From positions 1 to 8,672 of the forward strand of contig JAHDCN010000113.1 in assembly GCA_020629815.1 (NCBI GenBank): DNA of 8,672 bases, written 5' to 3'. The position numbers and the translations under genes were made by a program. The stretch comes from Verrucomicrobiota bacterium. GTDB taxonomy: Bacteria > Verrucomicrobiota > Verrucomicrobiia > Verrucomicrobiales > DEV007. Below the pieces are notes generated by a model. That model saw nothing but the letters and a program-made list of their open reading frames with translations, ran no database searches and was not told the DNA's origin. Numbering within the stretch: the first letter of the stretch is position 1; the number at the start of each line of letters is the position of its first letter. Positions 1-6,038 of the stretch are shown one piece after another.

Positions 1-62
1 GTGGTGACGGATCGACGTGTGTTTCGCAAAAGATTGCGCAGTGCCAGGGAAATCCAGTTCAA
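1..62 (-). CDS. N-terminal fragment of a probable FtsX-like ABC transporter permease, cut by the left edge
   Basis: The minus strand is open from inside the preceding spacer to base 1. From the TTG at 60-62 it reads LNWISLALRNLLRNTRRSVT. This looks like the start of MacB/LolC/FtsX-type permeases, which begin with a short amphipathic segment of the form LALRNLLRNxRRS before the first membrane helix. Such permeases pair with an ABC ATPase in lipoprotein export, efflux or cell-envelope processes. No ATG lies in frame. GTG at 120-122 and TTG at 93-95 are other possible starts, and none has a clear ribosome binding site; TTG at 62 fits the family N-terminus best. Only 20 codons are visible, so the assignment rests on one short motif. 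The gene follows dedA in the same direction after a gap of about 70 bases. Confidence 0.5.
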   Translation of the reverse strand, partial: MNWISLALRNLLRNTRRSVT

Positions 63-130
63 AACAGATCGGGGAAGGACGCGTTTACCAGTCAATCGGT
101 AGGTCGAATCAGTAAATTGCACAAGAGGAT

Positions 131-892
131 TTAGCGCTGTGCCGTTTTTTTCCGACCCGTGATTTTACGCCAAACCATCCGGCACCTGGCCAGGAATCGA
201 AGACGGCTCTGCCGCGTCGCCAGTATCTCGGTGAACTTCACGATCAGCCATATGATCAGGATTACCGCAAGCAACACAGGAATCGCGTAAGTCTCATAAA
301 CCTTGAGGTAATCCAACAAAACCTTGCCCAGCTTCATCGAGAGATAGAGCAGAATCGCAGTCGACAGAATACAGGCGGTGTTCAGCAGCAAAAAGTATTT
401 CCAAAACGGATAACGAACGATGCCTGCCGCCAAATAAATCGGAAAACGGGAGCCAGGTAACAAGCGGGAGCTAAAGATGATTTTTCCACCATGCTTCTGA
501 AACAGTTCAGCCCCCTGACTCACTCGATCTTCCGAAATCAACCACTTAAAGGGAGCTCTCTTAAGTATCGGCATGCCACCAAAATACCCGATCACATAGA
601 GGCCGAAGTCCCCTCCCAAAACTCCAGCCAAAGAACCCGTCGCAGCCCAGAAGAGACTGAGCAGTCCGTTTCCCGCTAAAATCCCGGCAAAGATTGTCGC
701 CAAATCTTCAGTAATTAGCGTAGCGAGCGCGATTGAAAGCGCCACCTTCCAGGGAGGTAACTCCTTAGCCATCGCCGTCAGTCCTTCCAGCGAAGTACAC
801 TTCTCGGCGCAGCCAGTCAGTATGAAAGGCGATAGCAATGCGAACAAAAGAACGATTCCGCGAACTGACATTTTCCCTGTTTGAAAGGTCAT
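131..892 (-). CDS. DedA-family (SNARE-associated/VTT domain) inner-membrane protein
   Basis: This is a polytopic membrane protein of 253 residues from ATG 892. DedA proteins are implicated in lipid carrier or phospholipid translocation and envelope homeostasis; the substrate here is not predictable. Visible family features are an acidic residue in the first re-entrant segment (ITEDLATIFAGILAGNG, about residues 60-76), the Gly-rich stretch GSLAGVLGGDFGLYVIG (about 86-102, with the conserved GD and Y), and the signature SRLLPGSRFPIYLAAGI (about 142-158) matching the family R-x-x-PG-x-R pattern. Hydrophobic helices follow at about 165-190 and 203-222, then a very basic tail ending KKTAQR. The start is uncertain. 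ATG 892 has GGAG three bases upstream, ATG 871 has AGGG three bases upstream, and a TTG at 910 is also in frame. An unusual lipoprotein-type signal (LTGC) lies at the N-terminus. The gene follows folA by 63 bases and is probably cotranscribed with it. Confidence 0.88.
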   Translation of the reverse strand: MTFQTGKMSVRGIVLLFALLSPFILTGCAEKCTSLEGLTAMAKELPPWKVALSIALATLITEDLATIFAGILAGNGLLSLFWAATGSLAGVLGGDFGLYVIGYFGGMPILKRAPFKWLISEDRVSQGAELFQKHGGKIIFSSRLLPGSRFPIYLAAGIVRYPFWKYFLLLNTACILSTAILLYLSMKLGKVLLDYLKVYETYAIPVLLAVILIIWLIVKFTEILATRQSRLRFLARCRMVWRKITGRKKTAQR

Positions 893-955
893 TTGCTCCG
901 GTGAACTCAATGAGGGCTATCGCGGGAAAATTGCCAGCGGAATTCTGTGCCTTTA

Positions 956-1456
956 TCAGCGACGACGAAGCCACGTCTGCATCTCAACTGCCAGAGTATT
1001 TTCCTCATCTGCAGGCCAGAATTCCGTATTGGAAAGCTGCCATTCCGCCTCTTTTATTTCCGGAAAAAAGACTCCGTCGTCGATCTCGACATGCACCCTG
1101 CTAACCAGGAGTTTCCCGGCGAAAGAGATAGTTGATCGATACGTTTCTCCTCCTCCGCAAACGACTATTTCTTCCGCCTGCTGAGATCTACCATAATCCA
1201 AAGCAGCTTCTACTGATTGAAAGGATCGTCCCTGTGATAACTCAAGGTTCTGAGAACTCACTACAAGCGGCACATGCCCGGGCCGGAACCAATCGACCAT
1301 CTCTTCGTAAGTTCGACGACCTAAAAGCAGAAACTTATCTTTCGTGTAGTCCCGGAAATGCTGAATATCCCTGGGCAAACGTGGCCATGGAATACCCCCG
1401 TCCAAGTTTCCAATCACTCCATCCACGGAAACCGCAGCAATCAGACTCACCTCCAT
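956..1456 (-). CDS. folA: dihydrofolate reductase
   Basis: This enzyme reduces 7,8-dihydrofolate to tetrahydrofolate with NADPH in the cytosol, supplying one-carbon metabolism and thymidylate synthesis. From ATG 1456 it has 166 residues, a normal length for chromosomal DHFR. The family order is clear: SLIAAVSVDGVIG (residues 4-16), IPWPRLPRDIQHF (22-34) with the catalytic acid at D30 (E. coli D27), GRRTYEEM (46-53) for NADPH binding, VPLVVSS (62-68), and CGGGETY (100-106) for the cofactor diphosphate. The residue matching E. coli R57, which holds the folate glutamate carboxylate, is His61 here. A TTG four codons upstream is also in frame, but the ATG matches the usual DHFR start. There is no Shine-Dalgarno sequence. 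A strong terminator-like stem-loop ends 12 bases before the ATG. dedA follows in the same direction. Confidence 0.95.
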   Translation of the reverse strand: MEVSLIAAVSVDGVIGNLDGGIPWPRLPRDIQHFRDYTKDKFLLLGRRTYEEMVDWFRPGHVPLVVSSQNLELSQGRSFQSVEAALDYGRSQQAEEIVVCGGGETYRSTISFAGKLLVSRVHVEIDDGVFFPEIKEAEWQLSNTEFWPADEENTLAVEMQTWLRRR

Positions 1457-1458
1457 TT

Positions 1459-1499
1459 GCAGAAACAAAACAGGGTTAGGTCAAAGACCTAACCCTGTT
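1459..1499 (-). terminator. intrinsic terminator after the sigma/anti-sigma genes, directly before folA
   Basis: The arms at 1469-1482 and 1486-1499 are perfectly complementary over 14 base pairs with a three-base loop. Read on the minus strand, the stem runs into TTTTGTTTCT, a good U-tract. The plus strand has no T-run after the stem, so the direction is minus. It ends the transcript of the anti-sigma gene, whose stop is at 1540. A weaker 6-bp stem (1501-1506 with 1515-1520) sits between. The U-tract lies in the folA leader, 12 bases before the ATG. Confidence 0.85.
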
Positions 1500-1539
1500 G
1501 CAAGCCATTACTGAGGCTTGATCAGAACTCAACAAATTT

Positions 1540-2409
1540 TTAGCGCAACTGGACTTCCATCCGTTGGCCTAACTCTTCTCCCTGCAACAGGAGATCTCGC
1601 AATCGATCACGAAGCGCCGAAGTTTCTTCACTCGACAAATCGCCATCCAAATTTTCTACCAACTCAGCCAGTCCAGACTGCATTTTTCCATGACTGCTCA
1701 GCAAGCTGCCAACCCCAGACCAACTACCGCTCCGAGTGTAAGTCTTCAAGCGCCCCTTGCCCTCGGCAGTCGCAAAAACGGAAGCACCTGTGATCTCACC
1801 CACTTCAACCAAGGCCTCTTCGCCTGGCTTCAAGTAAGAATCAGCAGTATTACCATTGTAAGAAGCAAGGACAACGCCCTCTTGAGAACCCAAATAGCTG
1901 TCGTTTACGGAAACAGGGCGATTACCCAGCTCTTCCACCAGCAAATCAAAATCTTCCATTTCCTCAGCCAGCAACAAGGCCGGGCCACTCACGTTCGCCA
2001 CACCACCCTGATCCAAAGAAGCCATCTCAACCTGATTCGAATTGTTAGATGCCACCTCAGGACCATTCGCCTGCTGTTTTGGAAGCACCATCGCACCTAC
2101 TACAAGAATCCCGGCCACTACTGCAGCTGCACGAAGCAAACCTTTCCTGGTCTGGGAATTCCAACCGAAGCCAGGCATCGCAATGACATTATCAGGTTCT
2201 ACTTTCTCAGTGAGCTCCATTAGAGAAACTTCAGAGCGAAGTCCCTCTTTCAAGAGATCCATAATGTCCTCGGTAGCTTCCAACTCTTTCTGTGCAGTTG
2301 GCGATTGAGCCAACAAGGAAGTGAATTCATCAACTTCAGATGCAGGTAATTCCCCCAGAGCGAAGTCAGTTAGACGAGGATCGTCCAAGTTAAGTGGTTC
2401 AGATTTCAT
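1540..2409 (-). CDS. putative membrane-anchored anti-sigma factor (no zinc motif)
   Basis: From ATG 2409 the protein has 289 residues. The N-terminal cytoplasmic part (about 1-88) begins with DPRLTDFALGEL and continues as acidic amphipathic helices. This pattern is common at the start of proteins encoded beside ECF sigma factors in Planctomycetes and Verrucomicrobia. One hydrophobic segment at about 91-109 (GLLRAAAVVAGILVVGAMVL) should cross the membrane, leaving about 180 residues outside. That part is acidic and Ser/Gly/Asn-rich and ends in a charged, probably helical segment (about 258-289). The N-terminal domain has no Cys or His, so it is not a classical zinc-binding (ZAS) anti-sigma. 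The role is inferred from the topology and from the ECF sigma gene 48 bases upstream on the same strand. The external part may sense an envelope signal, but I recognise no domain in it. There is no clear Shine-Dalgarno sequence. Confidence 0.65.
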   Translation of the reverse strand: MKSEPLNLDDPRLTDFALGELPASEVDEFTSLLAQSPTAQKELEATEDIMDLLKEGLRSEVSLMELTEKVEPDNVIAMPGFGWNSQTRKGLLRAAAVVAGILVVGAMVLPKQQANGPEVASNNSNQVEMASLDQGGVANVSGPALLLAEEMEDFDLLVEELGNRPVSVNDSYLGSQEGVVLASYNGNTADSYLKPGEEALVEVGEITGASVFATAEGKGRLKTYTRSGSWSGVGSLLSSHGKMQSGLAELVENLDGDLSSEETSALRDRLRDLLLQGEELGQRMEVQLR

Positions 2410-2457
2410 CAATTGTTAAGTGGTAGAAAATGATGGTCAAAATGAAGACGTTTCGGA

Positions 2458-3021
2458 TTAGGTTTTCTTAGATTTTTTTTCAACCTCAACACCCATAAGT
2501 GTTCTCATCCGTTTAATTCCCGTGTGAATAAGAAAGCCGACGTTGCTAACACTGAGGCCAGTTACCTCAGAAATTTCCTTGTAACTCAGATCGCTCTGGA
2601 ATTTCAGCCGAATCACTTCGCGCTGATTATCAGGCAGTCTTTCTAAAAATTTCAGAACTTCTACATGCCGCTCTTTTGATTGCGCAGCTACAGATGGATC
2701 CGGAGTCGCGTCGTTCAGATTGACAAAAGCCTCCCCACCGGATGTCAGCATGGGATTCTCTTTTCGAAGCACATCGATTGCCCTGTTTCGGCAAACGGTA
2801 TAAAGCCAACTCTTCAGCTTTCCCTTAATTAAGTCAGGGTCCTGCTTGTGCAGCTTAATAAAAGTGTCCTGAACAACGTCCTTCGCACGATCCCAATCGC
2901 CACCGAGCAAATTGGCAGCGTAACCGGTCAACGGTCCTTCAAATTCCGACTGGGCAGCCTCGACGAGCTCATGGGGAGTAACCTCCATAGTTTTGAGAGC
3001 GAGAGACAATGCAGACGACAT
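2458..3021 (-). CDS. ECF-type (sigma-70 family) RNA polymerase sigma factor
   Basis: This 187-residue protein has the two-domain ECF layout. Region 2 spans about residues 24-88 and includes GYAANLLGGDWDRAKDVVQDTFIKLHKQ and SWLYTVCRNRAIDVLRKE (the -10 recognition and core-binding helices). An acidic linker covers about 98-118. Region 4 spans about 122-176, with ERLPDNQREVIRLKF and the helix-turn-helix YKEISEVTGLSVSNVGFLIHT that would read the -35 element. A Lys-rich tail follows (EKKSKKT). The start is ATG 3021, preceded by a weak AAGA; a second ATG at 2988 (MEVTPHEL) would also keep both domains. The gene leads a two-gene unit with the anti-sigma gene, which fits release of the sigma when the membrane partner senses a signal. 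It is divergent from the response regulator gene. Confidence 0.93.
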   Translation of the reverse strand: MSSALSLALKTMEVTPHELVEAAQSEFEGPLTGYAANLLGGDWDRAKDVVQDTFIKLHKQDPDLIKGKLKSWLYTVCRNRAIDVLRKENPMLTSGGEAFVNLNDATPDPSVAAQSKERHVEVLKFLERLPDNQREVIRLKFQSDLSYKEISEVTGLSVSNVGFLIHTGIKRMRTLMGVEVEKKSKKT

Positions 3022-3266
3022 TCTTGAGAATACGAGTGGTAGAACACCTCTAAAACGGACCGCCTTTGTCTTTCTTAGAAAAAATTTTCCCGACCGAAAT
3101 GTAATTCATTTCCGGGGTCTAATCCACCATTCACCTAAGAAAACCGAACTATTTTCACGGTTTTTTGCAAATTTGAGATTTTTTTGTTGCATCATTTAAG
3201 AAAACTGTAATATCAATAGAACCGGAAATCTTAGTTTACTTAAATTACTCAAACCACTCACTCAAA
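3022..3266. promoter_or_regulatory. divergent intergenic regulatory region between the sigma gene and the response regulator gene
   Basis: This 245-base, AT-rich spacer must hold the promoters for both directions. Visible elements are: an imperfect dyad at 3094-3115 (GAAATG, five bases, CATTTC, flanked by CCG/CGG with one extra C); a perfect 7-bp dyad AAAACCG/CGGTTTT at 3140-3146 and 3158-3164; and the octamer CCGGAAAT at 3222-3229, repeated inverted as ATTTCCGG at 3108-3115. The GGAA core resembles the -35 box of many ECF promoters in both orientations. In the minus direction a GGTC follows at about the right distance (3095-3092). None of these is proven to be a promoter or operator. Confidence 0.5.
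3184..3213 (+). promoter_or_regulatory. candidate sigma-70 promoter for the response regulator gene
   Basis: TTGTTG at 3184-3189 and TAATAT at 3208-3213 are spaced by 18 bases in the AT-rich spacer, about 54 bases ahead of the ATG at 3267. TTGCAT at 3187-3192 is an alternative -35 with a 15-base spacer. The match is moderate, and AT-rich sequence gives such matches by chance. Confidence 0.3.
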
Positions 3267-4646
3267 ATGGCCAAAGTTCTCATAATCGACGATGAAGCGC
3301 CGATTCTTAACCTGATGTCCAAGTCGTGCCGACAGCAGGGGCACGAAGTTTCATCCGTTCAGACGGGCAAGGAAGGCATCGCGACTCTCGATGCAGAGGA
3401 CTCGGACCTCATGATTGTTGATCTCCTGATCGGGGATATGAATGGGCTCGACTTGATTCGCTACAGCCGGGATAAACATCCGAACACGAAAGTGATCATG
3501 GTTACTGGCAATGGCTCAATCGAAACTGCGATTGAAGCAATGCGCTTGGGAGCATTCGACTACCTCCAAAAACCTTTTGAGCTTGCCGACTTACAAAAGG
3601 CCGTCGATTTGGCACTGGAGCCCGGTGTCTCTCGTCCTACTGCAGAAGTTGAAACCGACTACCAGGGCTCTGACATCACCGTCACTCCAAGAACTCTGAT
3701 TGGAGAAAGCGAGAAGATGAAGGATGTGTTCAGCGTGATTGAAAAAATTGCTGATAACCCATCCCCTGTTCTCCTTGAGGGTGAATTTGGTTCAGGCAAA
3801 CAAATGGTCGCACGCAGTATTCACAATGCCAGCCATAGAGTCGACTCGCCATTCAAGGTCCTTCAGTGTTCTTCACTTCCGGAGGATTTGCTGGAATTCG
3901 AACTGTTCGGTTCGGGCGGTGGACGAGATACAATCTTCGCAAGAGCTGCTGGAGGTACAGTGCTGCTTGAAGAGATTCACTTGCTCCCGATTCGCCTCCA
4001 ATCGAAATTGGATGGGTATTTGGAAAGCGTAACTGCTCGCAGAAACAGTGGCGATTTGCCGGAAACAATGGATGTCCGTTTTATTGCCTCTTCCGCGAAG
4101 CCTCTGGATGAGCTGGTGAATGAAAGCAAGTTTCGCGAAGACTTGTTCTACAAGGTCTCCATTATCCCAATTCCAGTCGCTCCGCTACGAAATCGGAAGG
4201 ATGACATCATTCCACTTGCCGAGTATTTTCTTCAGCAATACGCAGACCGCACCAAGACCAAGCTGCTGACCATCGACAAATACGCTACCAGACTCCTGGA
4301 GGGCTATAGCTGGCCCGGCAATGTTGGAGAGCTGCAGAATGCTATCGAAAGAGCCTGTGCCTTCGCTGAAAAAGGCGTGGTCCGGCCTGTCGATCTTCCA
4401 CCTAAGGTTGCGCAGAAGGTTGAAATCACCGACGAAGACGAGCGCACCACGCACCACCTTCCAATTGGCACACGGCTTTCAGATTTCGTGAAGAAGCAGG
4501 AGAAAATCTTCATTCGCGAAACACTTAAGTACAACGGTGGCTCGCGAGAAAAGACTGCCAGTATGCTGGACGTCAGTATTGCCACGCTTTATCGGAAAAT
4601 GGGAGTAAAGCTGGAACGCGAAAAAGTTTTGAAGAAAGCAGATTGA
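3267..4646 (+). CDS. NtrC-like response regulator with a degenerate AAA+ domain lacking GAFTGA
   Basis: The 459-residue protein has three parts. The receiver domain (1-118) looks functional, with D8/D9, phospho-acceptor D52, T80 and K102. The central AAA+ domain (about 142-372) has a Walker A motif GEFGSGK (172-178). The C-terminal Fis-type helix-turn-helix (about 404-447) includes SREKTASMLDVSIATLYRKM. The central domain departs from sigma-54 activators. Between ELFG (212-215) and AGGT (228-231) the GAFTGA loop is missing. Walker B is LLEEI rather than FLDEI. The switch Asn (PspF N64) is Gln200, the second arginine-finger candidate (PspF R168) is Lys296, and the sensor II Arg in WPGNVREL is Gly354. 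It is therefore probably a DNA-binding regulator that does not remodel sigma-54 polymerase. No histidine kinase gene is next to it. It has no Shine-Dalgarno sequence and is followed by a terminator. Confidence 0.9.
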   Translation: MAKVLIIDDEAPILNLMSKSCRQQGHEVSSVQTGKEGIATLDAEDSDLMIVDLLIGDMNGLDLIRYSRDKHPNTKVIMVTGNGSIETAIEAMRLGAFDYLQKPFELADLQKAVDLALEPGVSRPTAEVETDYQGSDITVTPRTLIGESEKMKDVFSVIEKIADNPSPVLLEGEFGSGKQMVARSIHNASHRVDSPFKVLQCSSLPEDLLEFELFGSGGGRDTIFARAAGGTVLLEEIHLLPIRLQSKLDGYLESVTARRNSGDLPETMDVRFIASSAKPLDELVNESKFREDLFYKVSIIPIPVAPLRNRKDDIIPLAEYFLQQYADRTKTKLLTIDKYATRLLEGYSWPGNVGELQNAIERACAFAEKGVVRPVDLPPKVAQKVEITDEDERTTHHLPIGTRLSDFVKKQEKIFIRETLKYNGGSREKTASMLDVSIATLYRKMGVKLEREKVLKKAD

Positions 4647-4708
4647 TTCTGCTGAGTCGAAAACACTTTGTTGAGATCCCTCAATTCATCTCATCAAATC
4701 AAGGCGAT

Positions 4709-4738
4709 AAAGGCATCCGCAATATGCGGGTGCCTTTT
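4709..4738 (+). terminator. intrinsic terminator of the response regulator gene
   Basis: The arms at 4709-4721 and 4725-4737 pair over 13 positions (one G-U pair) around the loop ATA, and the 3' arm ends in TTTT. It begins 62 bases after the stop codon. The same stem could act weakly on the opposite strand for rnd transcripts, but the T-run there is shorter. Confidence 0.8.
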
Positions 4739-4889
4739 GCTGTACTCATGTGCCAATGAGTGGTGACCATTTGCAGGAAATCGTCAGGTTTTTGTTTACT
4801 GTGACGCAAGCCTTTCAGTCTAACCATCCGCATTCGGTATCCTTTGAGCAACAACAGTGAGGCACAAATCCTAGAAGTGACAAACCGAA
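4739..4889. other. gap between the convergent response regulator and rnd genes
   Basis: I see no convincing gene here and no good minus-strand terminator after the rnd stop at 4890. A weak 6-bp dyad lies at 4744-4749 and 4756-4761. The octamer CATCCGCA at 4825-4832 repeats the one inside the terminator stem (4714-4721). Confidence 0.4.
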
Positions 4890-5999
4890 CTAAAGCTCGA
4901 GCAATTCTCTCTGCCAGCGCATCAAGAGTTGGGCTTTCTCCTCCTCTGCCATGGTCTGAGATGCCAGCTTTTCCAGATCGAGGCGGGTAGAGACGAGAGT
5001 AGGGTCAATTCCCAACTCCTCACACACCTGGTCACGTTTGCTTCGAAGAGCAAAGAACTTCTCTTCATCGATCTCAAGCCGCATACCCCGCTTCTTTAAA
5101 CGCTTCTGGGGAAACTCTTTCTCGGGGATCTTTCGCGCTTCTGAAATCGCTTTTAGAAGTCTCCTTGCAAATGCGGGGCGAAGATACCTGGGCGGCTCCA
5201 CTCTTTCTCCCTTCTGCAACTTACGACAAAGATCAAGCAGATCAGCATTGCCCATCAGCTTGAACGCAGGGCGGTCAAGCTTTCGACATTCCTCATCCCG
5301 CCAATGCCAAAGTGCGCGGAGGAAAGCCAAGCCTTTGCGCTCAAGCTTTCCATATCCGTTGATTCGCCATTGCTCCTCGAAATCTTTCTCATCCCGCAAC
5401 AGGACATTTTCTTTGGCCGCATCACAGCATTCGGTAAACCAATCGAAGCGTCCCTGGTCCTTTAGACGCTGGACATAGTTGTTACCCATTTCCAGAAGAT
5501 ACCTGACATCATTGTAGGCATAATCCAACATCTTGCTGGTCAGTGGGCGTTTGCTCCAATCTGCCTTCTGAGATTGCTTTGAAACGTGAACTCCGAACTC
5601 CTGTTCCAGCAGAGCAGCCAGCCCATACTTTTCCACCCCTAGTAACCTTGCTGCAGTCTGGGTATCCCATACACAATCCGGCACCCAATCGAACGTCTTA
5701 CGAAACATCGCCATGTCGTAATCAGCACCATGCATCCAGATTACATCCCGGCCTTTCAAATACTGGACAAATCCCTCCATGCCTTCGATTCCAATCCCCA
5801 ACGGGTCGATAATCGCCAGCTCTCCGGGAACCGCAAACTGAATTAAGCAGAGCTTCGTCTCATACGAATGCATACTGTCAGCTTCGGTATCGACAGCACA
5901 CTCTTTGTGATCTGATTCGCTGGACAACTGTGCCACATAGGCATCCAATGCGGCGCCTGAATCAATATAGTGCTCGGGAATTTCCGGGGAAAGCGACAT
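4890..5999 (-). CDS. rnd: ribonuclease D (DEDDy 3'-5' exoribonuclease with HRDC domain)
   Basis: RNase D trims 3' ends of tRNA and other small stable RNAs in the cytosol, releasing 5'-mononucleotides with two metal ions. At 369 residues it matches the usual length (E. coli about 375). The DEDDy motifs are intact: Exo I AVDTEADSMHSY with D37 and E39, Exo II WMHGADYDMAMF with D95, and Exo III LDYAYNDVRYL with Y160 and D164. An HRDC-type RNA-binding domain follows at about residues 213-290 (RKGLAFLRALWHWRDEECRKLDRPAFKLM). The last 80 residues are basic and helical. The start is ATG 5999, with no good Shine-Dalgarno sequence. The gene is 39 bases downstream of rho on the same strand, with a perfect stem-loop between them, and is probably cotranscribed with coaE and rho. 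Confidence 0.94.
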   Translation of the reverse strand: MSLSPEIPEHYIDSGAALDAYVAQLSSESDHKECAVDTEADSMHSYETKLCLIQFAVPGELAIIDPLGIGIEGMEGFVQYLKGRDVIWMHGADYDMAMFRKTFDWVPDCVWDTQTAARLLGVEKYGLAALLEQEFGVHVSKQSQKADWSKRPLTSKMLDYAYNDVRYLLEMGNNYVQRLKDQGRFDWFTECCDAAKENVLLRDEKDFEEQWRINGYGKLERKGLAFLRALWHWRDEECRKLDRPAFKLMGNADLLDLCRKLQKGERVEPPRYLRPAFARRLLKAISEARKIPEKEFPQKRLKKRGMRLEIDEEKFFALRSKRDQVCEELGIDPTLVSTRLDLEKLASQTMAEEEKAQLLMRWQRELLEL

Positions 6000-6012
6000 C
6001 CGTAATCTGCAA

Positions 6013-6035
6013 CCAAAGTGAGAAGCTCACTTTGG
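6013..6035 (-). other. stem-loop in the rho-rnd intercistronic gap
   Basis: The arms at 6013-6022 and 6026-6035 pair perfectly over 10 base pairs with a three-base loop. The stem fills most of the 39-base gap, four bases after the rho stop codon and 13 bases before the rnd ATG. No T-run follows on the minus strand (TTGCAGATTACGG), so it is not a typical intrinsic terminator. It is more likely a processing, stabilising or translation-affecting hairpin. Confidence 0.75.
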
Positions 6036-6038
6036 AAA

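Noticed and set aside
1..102. Plus-strand open frame from base 1 to the TAG at 100-102 as the end of an upstream gene
   Set aside because: Its sequence is strongly basic without a recognisable motif, while the minus-strand frame over the same bases gives a permease-like N-terminus.
1690..2223. Plus-strand open frame of 177 codons opposite the anti-sigma gene
   Set aside because: It reads as antisense sequence without domain features, while the minus-strand frame has a coherent domain and membrane topology and adjoins the sigma gene.
3140..3164. AAAACCG/CGGTTTT dyad followed by T residues read as a plus-strand terminator
   Set aside because: The stem has only 7 base pairs with an 11-base loop, and there is no plus-strand gene upstream; an operator or chance dyad fits better.
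3154..3169. Possible sigma-54 promoter (CACG followed by TTGCA) ahead of the response regulator gene
   Set aside because: The essential GG at -24 is TT, and the spacing between the two elements is one base too long.
4756..4860. Small plus-strand open frame of 34 codons starting MSGDHLQEIV after the response regulator terminator
   Set aside because: It has no ribosome binding site, no promoter and no recognisable motif, and it lies between a terminator and a convergent gene; chance is the best explanation.
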